Source: Ophthalmolycus amberensis
Taxonomy: Eukaryota; Chordata; Actinopteri; Perciformes; Zoarcidae
NCBI GenBank assembly: GCA_024529925.1
Contig: JAFEUB010000069.1
Coordinates: 1,170,501 to 1,234,500, forward strand
Direction of reading: 5' to 3'
DNA length: 64,000 bases
How positions within the stretch are numbered: the first letter of the stretch is position 1; every line of letters begins with the position of its first letter. A program made the translations under genes and the position numbers. The notes beneath the pieces are model-generated. The model did not search any database. It saw nothing but the letters and a program-made list of their open reading frames with translations, and was not told where the DNA came from. Positions 14,165 through 28,000 of this stretch are shown here, piece after piece.

Positions 14165-14199
<35 letters not shown>
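14165..14199. repeat. (AT)n microsatellite
   Basis: About 17 AT units followed by ATAC units, within the probable 3' UTR of fxyd6. Confidence 0.9.
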
Positions 14200-14203
<4 letters not shown>

Positions 14204-14784
14204 CATACAGGATATACACACTATATACCCACATGTGCACGCAAACCAACCATTCAATGGTAGACCTAAATGAAGGATATTTAACTGTACATCTTATCAG
14301 TAACCTATCTGTATTTTTATATATATACTTATATATGTATAGCAGTATATATGCATACATGTTATAATCCAAATATGACAAATATTATCCAGGACAATTG
14401 ACAAAATAAACAACATATTGACATATTCTAAAACCTAAAGGCAATAGATAAATACAAAACAAAGAACAGCAGACCACAGAACATTAAAACCTCTTCTCAG
14501 TCTTCAAAGACAATCTGGTGTCGAAGGTGCTACTGGCTAAGACAAAGAACCGGAGTGAGAGACTGTCACAGAAAGGCACAGGAACGGACAAGAGCACTGA
14601 GGGACTGGCACGGTCACAATGGAGCACAATGGGCGAAAGGTTTGTCTCAGAGGCTAAACATTTTATATACAGTACATATTACCCTTCTTACTAACATCTA
14701 ACTTCCCTGTTACCCTTCCATATAACCACTTGTAATAATCACCCATGGTCATTTCAGAAGGCAGCTCAGGCCGGTGGAGTTGCC

Positions 14785-16025
14785 TCAGTTCTCCGCTGGA
14801 GTCTCTTTGGCAGTCGCTGCAGCTGAAAGGTCAAAGGTGAGCAATTTAGTTAAAGCACGGGTGCAAAACATTAAACCTGCCTAAAACTTCCGGGCCTTCT
14901 CTCTCTCAGTCATTCTCTTACATCCAAACTCAGAGGACTGGTGACAGCCCTGCTACTCACTAAGAGTTGGTAATACTCACAATATTTAAGATTGTGACAT
15001 TTTTCTAATAAACACTATGAGCTTTGTTTCTTACCGTCTACCACAACGTACATTTACTGGAATACAAGTGAAGTGGGTTTTTGTGTGTTATATCCAATTT
15101 AATTGAGCAAAAGATCTGAATGTCTTTCTTTCTGTCTTCTCTAAAATGTCAACCTTTGAAATAAGTTAAAAGTTGACTACTTGTGCAAATACTGTTGGAT
15201 TATAGGTTTCAATTCCCTCACTCTATTCTACTCTACTATTCTATTCTATTCTATTGCAATCTCGGAACCAATCAGCTTTCGGTTCGACAGCGTTGACGTC
15301 GCATTTGAAAGTTTCTTTCATTAAAAACTGGGAAAATCTGAAAAGTTGGAACATCCTCAAATGCAACGGGGAGGGATATTAAAACACTACATGCTTGAAA
15401 CTACAATTAAAGTGACAGTTCACCTCAAAATCGAAAAATGCATACATTTCCTCTTAGCTGTATTTATCAATCTAGACTGTTTTGGTGTGAGATGCCTGGT
15501 TTTGGAGATGTCGGCCATAGAGACGTCTGCCTTCTTTCGAATATACAACATGACCCTGATAGTCAAAATATTCCATAGATCTAGTTGTAAACAGTTTCAT
15601 GTCGGAACTATGGTTGAAAGAAAATAGTTCCTCCATGAAACCGCTCACGACAAGATCTGCTTTGAGCACCATAAGCCGAGTGCCATATGGTCTGATTATA
15701 CTCCAGAGCAGGGAGACATCTCTGCAGCTGATATCTCCAAAACCAGGCCAGTCACACCAAAAACAATCTAAATTGATCAATAGCACTACAGGTAAGAGGT
15801 AACAAAAATATGTGTTTTTGATTTTGGGGTGAAATGTCCCTTAAATGTTATGATAACCTAATTTTGATTTAAAAAAATGTAAAGGTGACAAAGTTTTCAA
15901 CAACTGTTTGCTGGTTGATTTCTATACTTTATGAAAGTGAATTTAAACCTTGGAAGGTATGAAGTCAAACTTGTGATATGCCTTGGAGAAAGGATCAGCA
16001 GTTACCTAAAGTTGAGCTTGTATGT

Positions 16026-16078
<53 letters not shown>

Positions 16079-18470
16079 TACATACAGTACAGTTCAACAT
16101 GTGCGGACACATGCACACAGAGCAAATGCCCCCCATCCTCCCCTGTGCAGTGGGCACTCCTTAAGGGAAACTCAATTATGGATGTGTGTCTCGAGGTGAG
16201 CCAGAGGTGAGAGGAGCTGCCACAGTTAAAATGTGCATCTTACCCTTGGAGACAATCAGGTTCTCCTCCTGTACCTCCTCGTCTCTGGGGGCCCTGAAGA
16301 GAGGATCCACAGGTTGTCATATGAACCAAATCATGTTGTATAAAAAAAGACGTTGCAAAAGGCTTTGTTTGCTTGTTTGTTTGTTTTAATCAGAGAGGGA
16401 CACTGACATACCTGGGCTTCTGGTTGATACTGCAGCGGCATCGTCGACCTAGAAATTTGAGAAATCATTAGCTGTGTTGATCAGAGGTCTAATTAGTTAG
16501 ATGCATTGTCTGTGTCATCACTGTTAACAGTGGTTCACTCTCACCCGATGACAAAGATATACGTATATATAACATATTACGTTATAATCAATAAAAATAA
16601 ACTGTGAAAACAAGGAGTAACAACATAGTGTGGAAATAATGATTCATTCAATTACTGATAATAATTTTTTATTTGATTGTAACGCTCAAATACATTGAGT
16701 GGTTGTACACATAGTATAATGACACCCACACAGAGAGGTCAACTTACTAAGGATGAGAAGAATGCCCAGTGTGAACAACACCACGGCAAACGCCAATCCC
16801 CCAATCCTCAGGCTCTCATAGTCTACGGAAGAAGATGATGACAGAATGAGAGGTAGAGGAGAAGGAGAAAGACATTTAATCAATGTGCCATTCATTGCAA
16901 AAGGTATATTTATGTGTAGACACTGGCCAGTGCTTACATAAAACACAGACTTTTCTAAACTTACCATAAACAAATGGGTTTTCAACTGTCTCCTTGTCAT
17001 CTGTAAAAATGTAATGGAAACCACATATTTAGAACCAATGTGTTCAGATTTGATCAATCTGGTTAAAAACACAACAAAAGACAAGTGAGATGAAACATAT
17101 ACTTTCTAAATCATAATCCTGTGTCTCTGTGTTGATTTTTCCCGTATCGCATGCTCCATATAGAGAATGTGTATTTTTTGAGTAGTTTTACAACATAATA
17201 CCTCTCGTTCTTCCTCCTGTAAAATGTAAAATTATTTTTGATGGCTCATATTGAACTTGGTGGCAGTTAAACAAATGCATCCAATCAAATGGGATTTGGG
17301 GTGACTTGGTAACCTCGGCAATCATATTAGACCACACTTGACTGTGGGTAGCTAGGAGAGAAATATTGTAGTATGGTAGAATAAGGTGAGCAATTAGATT
17401 TCAGCTGTTTATTTCCAAAGAATGTGGTTGAGGTCTAAATTGTTCTTTTAACCCTTATCCTCTCCCTCCTGATCAGCGACATGAGTGAAGGACATTGTAC
17501 TAAAGGTAAAGAGTTGTCCGCTGCAGCCTTGTATCTTGTTGTATTTATTAAGTCACCCTTCACCGACTTTGTAAAAGACCTCAACCGTAACCATAGTTCA
17601 TTTGTCAAATAATTGTCTGGCTATAAAGTTTGAAAAAATAATGCTATAGCAAACCCTCAATGCTTAGTTCATATATTTTGCAATGTATTAATATACATAA
17701 TATACATACATTCATATAATACAGATTCCTTATCAGCTCTCTTTCCTACCAAATGACCACTCTCATCTCTTCAACAATGATTTCAATCTATAAAATAATC
17801 AAATCAACACAGTTGGATCTGGTCACTCTTGGGTTTAATCCATACATCTGACTGTTCGCTGCAGTAGAGCAATCCATAAGGGTGTGATTTGATCTGGAAA
17901 CCAATGGAGCCACCAATGTGGCTTTTCGGACTGCGTGTGACCCCATTAGAGATGACATCAAGTGTACTCACGCTGCTCACTGATCTCTGATAAAGCTGAG
18001 AGGCAGCGAAGAGAGGAGGAAGTGGTTTGAGTCAGAGGGTGGAAGGAAAAAGGAAAAAGGAGAAACACGGGAAATTAGGGACAGTGGGAGACTGTGAGTG
18101 AGAAATATGTCAACATTATGTATTTCATCATCTATTTATAGTGTCTAACTGTGTGAGCATGTGTTTATGTGTTTTACGTTTAATCATACACTATAAGCAG
18201 ACCTCACACGCACAGTCAGTGACACAGCAAACCTGTGAAACCCGCACACGAAGCTCCAAAGCAGTAATTGATGTTTTGCTACGAGCCCACACCCAGAGAG
18301 TGCCTTTTCATGTAACGTCACTGCCTGACGCGACATTGCCTCCTGATGGACAATTGGTTCAAGCCTGTGTGTTTGTATGCGAGTATGTGGGTGCTTGTGT
18401 GAGTTGGGGGGGGGTACTTACCAGCCACACACACCAGGAGTGAAGAGAGGAAGAGCAGAATAGTTTCCAT
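14785..18470 (-). CDS. fxyd6: FXYD domain-containing ion transport regulator 6
   Basis: Eight coding exons on the minus strand: 18,470-18,422, 17,986-17,972, 17,216-17,202, 17,000-16,965, 16,822-16,748, 16,448-16,412, 16,293-16,244 and 14,822-14,785. Phase is continuous, giving 104 residues (human FXYD6 has 95). Residues 1-16 form a signal peptide (METILLFLSSLLVCVA). Then come an acidic stretch, the motif PFVYDY (35-40), the helix beginning LRIGGLAFAVV, a Cys/Arg juxtamembrane piece (SRRCRCSINQKPR) and a tail with EENLIVSK, ending PAEN. These match FXYD6 closely. It regulates Na,K-ATPase in the plasma membrane. Exons 2 and 3 are only 15 nt each and both keep the frame; exon 3 (RGRTR) may be an optional cassette. 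An acceptor-like site just before the ATG suggests a separate 5' noncoding exon further right. Confidence 0.93.
15407..15844. mobile_element. TTAA-flanked MITE, Kolobok/T2-like
   Basis: The ends are inverted copies: the left begins AGTGACAGTTCACC, and the right, reverse-complemented, begins GGGACATTTCACC. Each is flanked by TTAA (15,407-15,410 and 15,841-15,844). Longer subterminal inverted similarity follows around 'tggttttggagat', so much of the element folds back on itself. It encodes no transposase. TTAA duplication with TTAAAGGGA-like ends resembles Xenopus T2 MITEs of the Kolobok group, but piggyBac-type mobilisation is not excluded. It lies between fxyd6's membrane-proximal exons and the last exon. 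Confidence 0.7.
16031..16074. repeat. (CT)n microsatellite
   Basis: About 20 CT units in the last intron of fxyd6. Confidence 0.9.
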
Positions 18471-18927
18471 GGCGACTGTTGACATAGAGTAATAAAGAGG
18501 GAGGGTGAGAGGGAATGAAAAAAAATACAGTGAAAGAGGTCTGTTTTAGGAAGCTACACTACACCAGCATATATTCCCCTGAAACAATCAACACATATAC
18601 ATAACGTTTATACACACACACACTAGCACACATTCAATATCATACGTGTAAAAGGGGAGTCACATCAGACAATACTATATCCAAACCCCTGGAGTTTAAC
18701 TGAGATAAAAGGCCTACAGGTATAGTTTTTATCTTGCACAACGATCCATGTTCAAAGCCTGCATACATGCTCTCTTTTCCTGCCAGAGATTACTCTTGCC
18801 TCCCTGTGGACATCACACAACCTTGGCCTATTTTCATGGAGGCTATTTAATGCACACAAATGTGAAGATGAACCATTTATGTCTAACTTAACTACAAAAT
18901 GTTCACGGCCAACTCAAAATGCCTATT

Positions 18928-18948
18928 CCCCCCCCCCCCCCCCCCCCC
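18928..18948. repeat. C21 homopolymer (G21 on the fxyd6 sense strand)
   Basis: A run of 21 C about 460 bases upstream of the fxyd6 start codon. It is G-quadruplex-capable on the minus strand. Length may be imprecise because long homopolymers sequence poorly. Confidence 0.85.
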
Positions 18949-21900
18949 TATAATATCTGCTACTAGGACCTAAACTGTGATCAAAGTGTTGTGCGTTTGT
19001 TTTGGCAAGTCAAAGCACTACATCTGAACATAAGAAACATTGTGCGTGCAGATAGACTAAGTAAATGTGTATTCAACATTTATTAAACTTCCTAAAAGAC
19101 GGGTTTTTAAAAGCCAGGTACTGCTTTCTCATTCTGAACGTGTTACTAAATTTAACAATTCTACAAATGCAGACTTGGTGGCAACGACAAGTCATAAATC
19201 AATATCTATGAGCAGTATAATTCCCCACCAAAATCTGTGTCTGGCGATGTAGTTATTATACATCAACCTTTAGGTCTCCCTCCTGCCGTTGAAAGCTGGC
19301 TTTTCTAAATGTAAGTAAATGCCGGCCCTAGCAGGGAGTATTGAGAGGGATTGTTCAATATAGGCGAATACAGATGGGGAACAAGATTTGACAGCAATAT
19401 GTTTGATGAGGCATGTCCAAGCTCCACAGTGAAATAATAGAAAGTGGCAAATCTACGGTAAAACATGTATTCTCAGGCCATGGACGCATTTGTATGAAGC
19501 CCTCAAGAGTCCACAGGTTTTCTTTAACTCAGGTTTTACCACTCTTGTTTGACAGTGCCACCTGGCTGCCTGTCTGCCTACATGTCATCTGACCGTCTCA
19601 GTGATGATCAGTTGTAGAGGACATATAGTGCACTTAAATGAGTCCATTATAGTCATTAGCAAAGCCACCATATCATATTCATAACTAAGTTTTAATCAAT
19701 GTATTATTGCCCGAAACTAAGAATCGTTAAGTTTTCTTCAGGGCGAGCAGAGATGCCGTTGTGGTGAAGTGAAGGATACTCAAGTTGACGGCAACTACAC
19801 TTGTTACCGTACGTGCAATAAAATATTTGCAAATAAAAAGCCAATACTTTATCAATACTTTTGTAAACATGTTAAACAAAAGTGAAACCTGGCTGCCACC
19901 AGTGCTATGTTAGCAAAAGATTATTTTGCTTGGACAGAACACAGGAGGTATGACTGATACTGATGGATGTCTGTGTTCTTCATCTTGTACATTTTTTACA
20001 AAACAATTATTTACTAATATAGAAGAACCGAGTATTGATAAGAGTAGCCCCTAGTTGTACTAAAATCCTAAAGATACCCTTTTCCTACCTGAAGGCCACC
20101 GTAGCTCTCCTAAATGCTGGGGAGGGGAGGGGCTGAGCTGAGGGGTATTTAGTTGGTTGTAATACTAACTTAATCTAACATTCATGAATATGGTGAGAAA
20201 AGAGAATTTCAGAGAGGATTCTCATTGTCACTCAAGACTGAGTATGTGTTATAAAAAATAAGTTATTATTCAGAGCGGCACTTTTAAAGTCTAGTTAAGA
20301 CCAAACCCAGATATGAATTATTCAATATGACAATATAGTCTTTAAAGGCACGTCTATCACATATACACATCTTGAAAGAGACATCTTTTTTTCACATCTG
20401 AGGTAACGATTGATGGCGAGCCCAAACTATACATAACTTCAGATACATAATAATCTGATCCAGATTGAATACCAGAGTTGGCAAAACCGTTCACGCTAAG
20501 GCAGGTGTGCCCTTCATACGGCAGCTTCATGCTGCCACCACAACAGAAAGAAATCTGTTCCCACAATAATGATGTTTTCATGATTTTTCTCACTTCTCAA
20601 ACGATGTTTCGAATGTTATTATGACATTTTCTCATCAGCACAGGATAATAAATTTCTACATTTATAGAGCATTGGAATTGTGCATCAGGCAGCTACTTCG
20701 CCATGAACAAAATGTTCCTAAATAATGTTAAAGATAGTTCTGTCAATCTGATACTAATGGAAAGGCAGAATAGATGATGCCCTATTGTGTCTCCTCTCAT
20801 GAAGACACTTGTTAATGACATACAGTATAAGACAGTGCGTGTTCAGGGTTGAGTGGCATGTTGGACGACCGCCACTGGTTCTGGAAGAACCAAAGATAGT
20901 CAGTTAGACTCAAAACGCTGGACGTCCATTCACACCATAATACCTGACCCCTTTTTAAAGACAAAAGAAACAGATCTTTATGCGATACAAAACTTAATTT
21001 GAGATAAGTTTTACATTGATTATTGACGGTAATTTCACTTTAGAAGTTATCAGAGAATTTCATCCTTCAAAACAAAATACCTTGAGATATGTTCAACAAG
21101 TTGGTTTGAGAAATGTAACCAAGTAGGGTTAGCAATTTTGCACAACAATTTCTTCCCATACACCAACAACCTGATCAGTTTGGCTCTATTTTATTTCATA
21201 TTTGTTAAAACATGTACTTTTCTAAACCTCAAATAAATATAGAAAATAATGAGATCACAGTAATCAATAAAACGGTTGATAGGCTGTAATATGTATCTCT
21301 TTTCAGTGGGTCAGTGTCACACGTTTCTCCTGTGAGAATCCTTTAGGGTGTGTGGCACCATGGCACTGCCAGATGTAATGTTTCAATCTGCTATTCAATG
21401 CCAGCCTTTCTCTCCCCCGCTATTACACATGGAACCTGAGCGGTTACCACTCCATCTTTCCTTAACTGCTCTATTGTTCAGCAAATATCAAGTTCCACAG
21501 CCAGGCTCCCCTTTGTCTGGGAGGACAAGAAATGGGCAGGCAGGGTGACTGTATCTGTTCGGGGAGGACAAGGAAATAGCAGGCAGCGATGCTGTTTTCT
21601 GTAATGTGGAAACAAGGAAAGGGCAGGCTGAAAGACAGCGGGGATAGAAGACGAGCAGAGAGACAGACATTGTGGAGAGTGCAGGCAAAGGGCATGCAGA
21701 GGAGACACTGTCTGAGTAAGGGCAGTCGAAGGGCACTCTGTTGTATGATAGTGGCATTTCCTGTATAATATAAAACATAAATAAATAGAGCATTAAAAAG
21801 GAAGTTCAGGAAATGTGGTGAGGCAAATGTGACAAGGGAGTGGAATAAAGAAGAGGCCAATCAAAGAGATAACACAACCAAAAGCAACGGGAGCAGTGAG

Positions 21901-22464
21901 ACGATAAAGTGGACTACATGGCAGCAGAGTGCTCACCAGTCTCTGAGACATGAACAACATATCGATCAAACCTTTGACATCATACTATTTGGCAAATGTG
22001 TGAGTCTCAGACAAGCTTAAGACCAACGAGACACAAACATCTGAAATTACAATTTGACTGATGACTTTATTGAAAAGAAGTAGACATAGTCACAAAATAA
22101 AAACGATATTCAAATGACTGATGTGCCTGCAGTTTCCATTGTATGTGTGTTTTTACATGAGACCACACCCCACCAAATCACTCAATTGCTCAGGATCCTA
22201 TTCTGTGCACAGAGATATTATGTGTTATGTAAAATGATGGTCCTTCTCCCTGGCTTGCTGTTTATGTTTCACGGTCTGATCGCTGTAATTCTGGCAGGTG
22301 CAACTTCACATGAAATACTGCCCTTTCTAAATGTATGTGTTGCTGAGACAATGTATATGTATGTCTGTTTTGTTGGATGTGTATTTATGCATGTGTATCT
22401 CTTTAAATGCAGGATCTAAAATGTGAGGTTGATTGGCATCATTGTGCCAAATCTCCCCATTTCA

Positions 22465-22467
<3 letters not shown>

Positions 22468-22526
<59 letters not shown>

Positions 22527-22562
22527 GTGTGTGTGTATGTGTGTATGTGTATGTGTGTGTGC
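22468..22562. repeat. compound (GT)n microsatellite
   Basis: About 28 GT units, then interrupted GTGTAGGT and GTATGT units. Confidence 0.9.
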
Positions 22563-23916
22563 AGGACATCTGTTTGGTGACCAATGACCCTGGGGATTCT
22601 ACAGTAAGTATTAAAACATGTGAAATGCAAAAGTCCCCGTTTCAATTCAAAGGGAATTTGTTCAACATTAACAGAGAATGTAGGGCAGCTAAATAGGTCA
22701 CGCCACAGGTCTCCATAACCTTTAGTGGAAAAAGCAACAACTGACTCCCTATATATCTGTCACCATAATTATGTTACATCCCCATGGCAACACGGTGCGT
22801 CGTTCCATAGTGTCCACTTATCTCCATGGTAACAGCATGCATCTAAAAAATATTCTGGCGCCGAATGAGAAATGGTGGATGGAGTTCGCACATAAACAGG
22901 AGCGAGGGGTGCGGCACGCAGCTCTTAAGTCCGAACTAGACGTTTTTGACTCCAGTCGGTTTCCACACAATCTCTACACATCCCTTCATAATTAAATACA
23001 TCAGCTTAAGGTGGTAGTGGTTGTAAATTCGGTGGCTTTTGTTACCTGTGTTGCGCTCCGACAACAAAGACCGACCACAATAACGCAGCGATAACCTCTC
23101 CATTATCATGTAAACATTTGACACAATAGCCTTTAATTCAACAATCGATGCGTGACGTCTGCGCATTCATCCACTTGTGCGTCGTGCAACCTGTGGATCA
23201 CCTGATGGAGCAGAAAAACGAGCCTGTTGCGCCTTGTCCTTTTCTTCTTCAGATAGCCGTTTGACATTACGCACGACCACCGATATTTGGTTTTCAATTT
23301 ACTGTTACAAGGCGTGCAGTTAGAGAAAGTGAATCTTTTTTTTTGTTTGCAGCGCAACCAGGTTATAGTGATCAGTGCCAGCAGACACACCCTCATTATA
23401 TTTGTATAGCACTGATGAACAACAAGCAATGGCATCTCTGCAAACTGATGAGAGCACGGACCGCCTCCAAGGGCGTGGAGCCTACATATTGCAAACAGCA
23501 CGCATAAATTGGCGTAAATTAATGTCACTTATAAATGTGCGTGATCAATGTAAAATCGTATTCTAGCCTGACACGATTTATTTACAACGGACTGTGTGCT
23601 CAAAACTAGCTAATACTAAATCAATATTATTACAATTTGCGTTCCCTTTCAAGCCGTCTTTCGTGGCTGTTATGGCGCCTCCTGATACAACAAAATAAGA
23701 ACACCATCTATGACATCAACTTACCGCTTGTTTCTCCAGCAGTTGGTCAACAAACGGATATCCACCCTAAAAATCAGACAGCTATCAGACGGCTTTTTCC
23801 AAAATATTATCATATGTCAATATGTGCACACTGCTCACATCGACATGTCCTGGAAAAATAGATGTGATGGATAACAATGTGACTCCTGGAGGGAGTGACT
23901 GCTTTTTCATTGCGTT

Positions 23917-24040
<124 letters not shown>

Positions 24041-24791
24041 GCATCATACCCCCAGCATTAAGCCAGCCTCATCGGTGATTGCCAGCTCGTGATGGATTTA
24101 CTCCATAGTACTAAGAATCTTCCTTCATCTTTATTTTTTATGGTCAGTAATGCTCAGGGATCCCACACATTAGAACAATAAACGAAGTAAACATCATGAT
24201 CAATGCACATAAATATGACATACAGGGAACACACACATTGCCATACAATCTCAGAAAAACAATTTCTGAAAAAAATCACAGTGTGAGCATCAGGGGAGGT
24301 TTAGGTGCACGGGCAGAGTGCCATCTCAATAAGAGGGACAAGGGTCCCACTTGCTTGCTTTCCTCACAAAGTGATTATAAAGTGTCCTTTTTTATTTCAA
24401 TATGGGAAACAACAGTCAGGATAGAAACGCCCGAGATGCCTTGTTTTTGCCCTGAGGGAAAAAACCCCACCTCTACAATCACAAATCATTTTTAAAGAGT
24501 ATCATTTTCAAACGAACAAAGGAGATGACAGTAGAGTGGACTGTGTTTCATTGGCACAGAACACATAAGAGAAGGGCCAGCCATCTTTAAAGAAGGCAAA
24601 CACAAGAATACTGTATGACTGTGACACCAAGGGGCAGACGAATAAAATCAAGAATGCAAGACTGAAGTCAGTGTATTGATTGGTGTGTATCAATAATCAG
24701 GTTCAGGTACACATCACAGCCGCATGACAGAGGATGAAAATTATCGATAATGTAGAACACAAGCGAGAAGTCTTGTGTTCACGTTGTGCAA

Positions 24792-24797
24792 TTTATT
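24792..24797 (-). terminator. candidate polyadenylation signal of tmprss13
   Basis: AATAAA on the minus strand, about 290 bases past the tmprss13 stop codon. Confidence 0.5.
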
Positions 24798-25085
24798 GTG
24801 TTGCTATCCGCCAAGCAGTTCACCTGTGTGCTTTTCTGTCTCTAAGTATCTCCTCATTAATTCATTTTTATGTGTGAATCCATCCATGTCTCAACTTCAT
24901 AGTGCAGGGTTGATTAGGGAAGGGGGGTTGGGGGAGTAGACCGCCAGCAGGAGACAAAGGGACATCATGGCATCGCTTTCTGTAGGCACAGGAAGTGTGA
25001 AGAATGGTGAAAACCTGTAGCCTTAATCTAAATGCATCTAAGTCATTTGAATGTCAAACACACCCTCTTACGTTGTTCCTTTAGT

Positions 25086-28000
25086 TCATGTGTTCTTCTT
25101 CATATTGCTATAGATCCACGGCAGAACACTTTGGACTTTGGTGTAAACGCCAGGGCTGTTTCTTCCACCACAGCCAGATCCCCAGCTGGTGATCCCCATC
25201 AGGTGCCAACGGTTCGCACCTTCACACACCAGAGGTCCACCACTGTCACCCTGTCATAGTTCATAGTTAACATAAGTTTTGCTCTGAAGTTAGCTGGATG
25301 TTAAAGGCACAAAGCATATTCATGTGATTACTGTAAACCTGTCCCTTGTAATTGACTGCTCACCTGACAGGAGTCTTTGCCTCCGTTAAGGTCCCCGGCA
25401 CAGAGCATGTGCTTGGTCACGGCGCCTCGATACACACTGCGGCTGTTGCACACTCGTGTACTAATGATGTCCACAGTCACTTCCAACAGTTCCCTGGAGA
25501 CAGTGCCTATATTGAAAAAAGAAAAAAAAGCGAATTAAGTTTAAAATCAAGGCTCTACAATACGTCAAAAATATTGACTGAATAAACGGGAAACTTTACA
25601 TTGAGCTTACAAATTTATTATATTTATTATTATTATATCATTATTATTATTTACAAATGTATTAATCAACCAAAGGATTGGTTGATTAATAAATATAGAA
25701 ACTGCCATAGTCCACTGTCATATCTTCTCTTCTTTTGTCTCCAGCTTTTCTAATTAATCAGGTGCATTCTTATTTCCTGTGTTTTTTGACTGTCATTCTG
25801 CACCTGCCCATCAGCCATTATAAAGTTTTAGGTCCATCTATCTCATTCACTATCAGTCTCAGTATATAGAGGGCAGCCATTATTTACTCTCTGATAAATC
25901 ATCCATGTTCCCTTAGGGGTCCAGACTTTTCTTCTGCCTGTACTTCCTGGGATGACAGTAGATCTGCCTGCTGTTTGGCTACTGCCTGACTGCTCTTGCT
26001 TTCTGGAAAACATGCACGTGTGCTCTGATCCGGTCAAGTGTTGCTCATTCTTACTCTATATGCAGCTGACCATCTCTGTTTGCCTGTTTTCATAAGGAAA
26101 GTTCAATTTTTAAGAGTTGCCTGAACCTTTTTCAGCTTTATTGTTTAACTCTGGCCAAATACGTAGCCGTACATATTCCAGTCGGTAAGTGGGTAAACAA
26201 CAATTAGTTATCCTTAAACCCAAGACCAACCTTTTACAACATACAGTTATCTACAGGGCTTCTGTAGAATGGAACAATTATAACAGTAGAAAATTAACAT
26301 GGACATACACTTTTAAGAAATAAATGCAGCTGCACCTAAAGCAGACCACATGACTGCTACAGTGGAAGCTGATCCAATAAACCAAGCTGTAAACCTTATT
26401 ATATCATTTGTTACATTTCTAGTAAACTCAGCTCCATATTCCAGTTTACCTGATCCGAACTCAGTGGTGCCAAAACCTGAGGTCCAGCACCTCCTTCCAT
26501 TGTCAACTTGCTCATTAAAAGCTGGCAGACAAGCTGGATGGACATTAGCTGGAAAATACAAAAATACATGTTTAACTTTAGCAAACACAGCAGCAACCTT
26601 GTGTTCTTAAAAGGATAGTACTGTAAACAGATGTACAAACACACACACACAAACACACAGCGCTGGGCAAATCAGATTAACAGTTTTTGCCACAGACTGT
26701 GGACTCAGTACTTTAAAAGCTAAGACCGAAGAGCAAAAGAAAAACATTTCAAAAGCAGTCACTCTATATTGTTTTTTCTATATGGCACAATGTTGAAAGG
26801 ATGTAAAAAAAAATAGCGACTTGTTAAAAGACGTTTTAGCTGTAGAGTGAATGCTTAATGATATAGGTTCTTGACCACAGATCAGCTGGCAGAAGGACTG
26901 TCTTTCTATCCCCACCTGGTCACGCTACATACTTCTTATATGAACATATTCCCTCCTGATTAAACACCTCTTGTTGCATTTCCTGACTCTTCTCTTGCTG
27001 CATCAGATTTAGACCATGACAGCTAACCAGCTGCTGACCTTAAAACCGAATTCTGACCACAGCCTCAGCTATGAAGGAAGGATGAACATCAACATTGTTT
27101 TAATAAAATGAAGATGTGACTAACCATCGAAACTAACTGGAGATGTAAGTTTGAGCAGAGCGACGTCCTGGTCATTAGTTTCGCTGTTGTAGTTCTCATT
27201 GAGTATGATCCTCTCAACCAAAAAGGGTTGAGGTAGTCGATCCAGAGACACAGCTCCACCATACACCTTCCAGTTTTTCCCCAAGAGAGCTAAAGAGTTG
27301 GTGCTGTGACACAGAAAAATACTGTTCAATGGAAACCAATAGGCTCATATCGCCATGGAAATGGTGCTTATATTTTCAGCAGAGAAGACTCGAAATCTTT
27401 GCATTGTAAATTATAAAATGTATCAGTTTAACAATATGCAGTTTTGTGCTTACAATGTACAGCATGGATACTGAGACACAAACAAACACACATAAATCCA
27501 TAGAGTAAGATTTTCTCATGCAGTCAGTCACCTCGGGAAGCAGTGGGCAGCGGTCAGCACAAAGTCAGGAGAGATCAAGACTCCTCCGCAGGTGTGGGAT
27601 CCTCTAAAGTGCAGCGACATCTGCCAAGGCCACTGGCCCACCTTTGCTACGGTGCCCCCAATAATCCGGGATGTCGACTCTTGCCGACCGCAATCTTGGA
27701 ACGGAAGACAATGTTAGATCCTGTACAATACCAAAGAAACAGCTGAAACATCCTAAAATAAGGTTGAGAGATAATTCAATATTCATGTTTGGTGAGTTTC
27801 AGGGAAATGGTGGTGATTGAATGATCATTGTTACAACTTTACAAAACAAAGGGGGCTACTATTTTTTTGTTTAGACGTGACAAGTTTTATAAGATCTAAA
27901 GCACAACACAAAGCACTGATGGTTGGGTAATGATTGAAAGGGTATGTTGTGTTGCGGTGCCAGGACAATACCACATACTAGCTTGCATGCTACACTCCAT

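Noticed and set aside
15472..15786. Long open frames on both strands (over 90 codons)
   Set aside because: They lie inside the fold-back MITE and arise because its arms are inverted copies.
21471..21860. 129-codon minus-strand open frame
   Set aside because: Overlapping frames on the same strand are also open, residues are low in pattern, and the segment contains a degenerate tandem repeat.
22433..22696. Cys/Val-rich open frame
   Set aside because: It is a GT microsatellite read as (CV)n.
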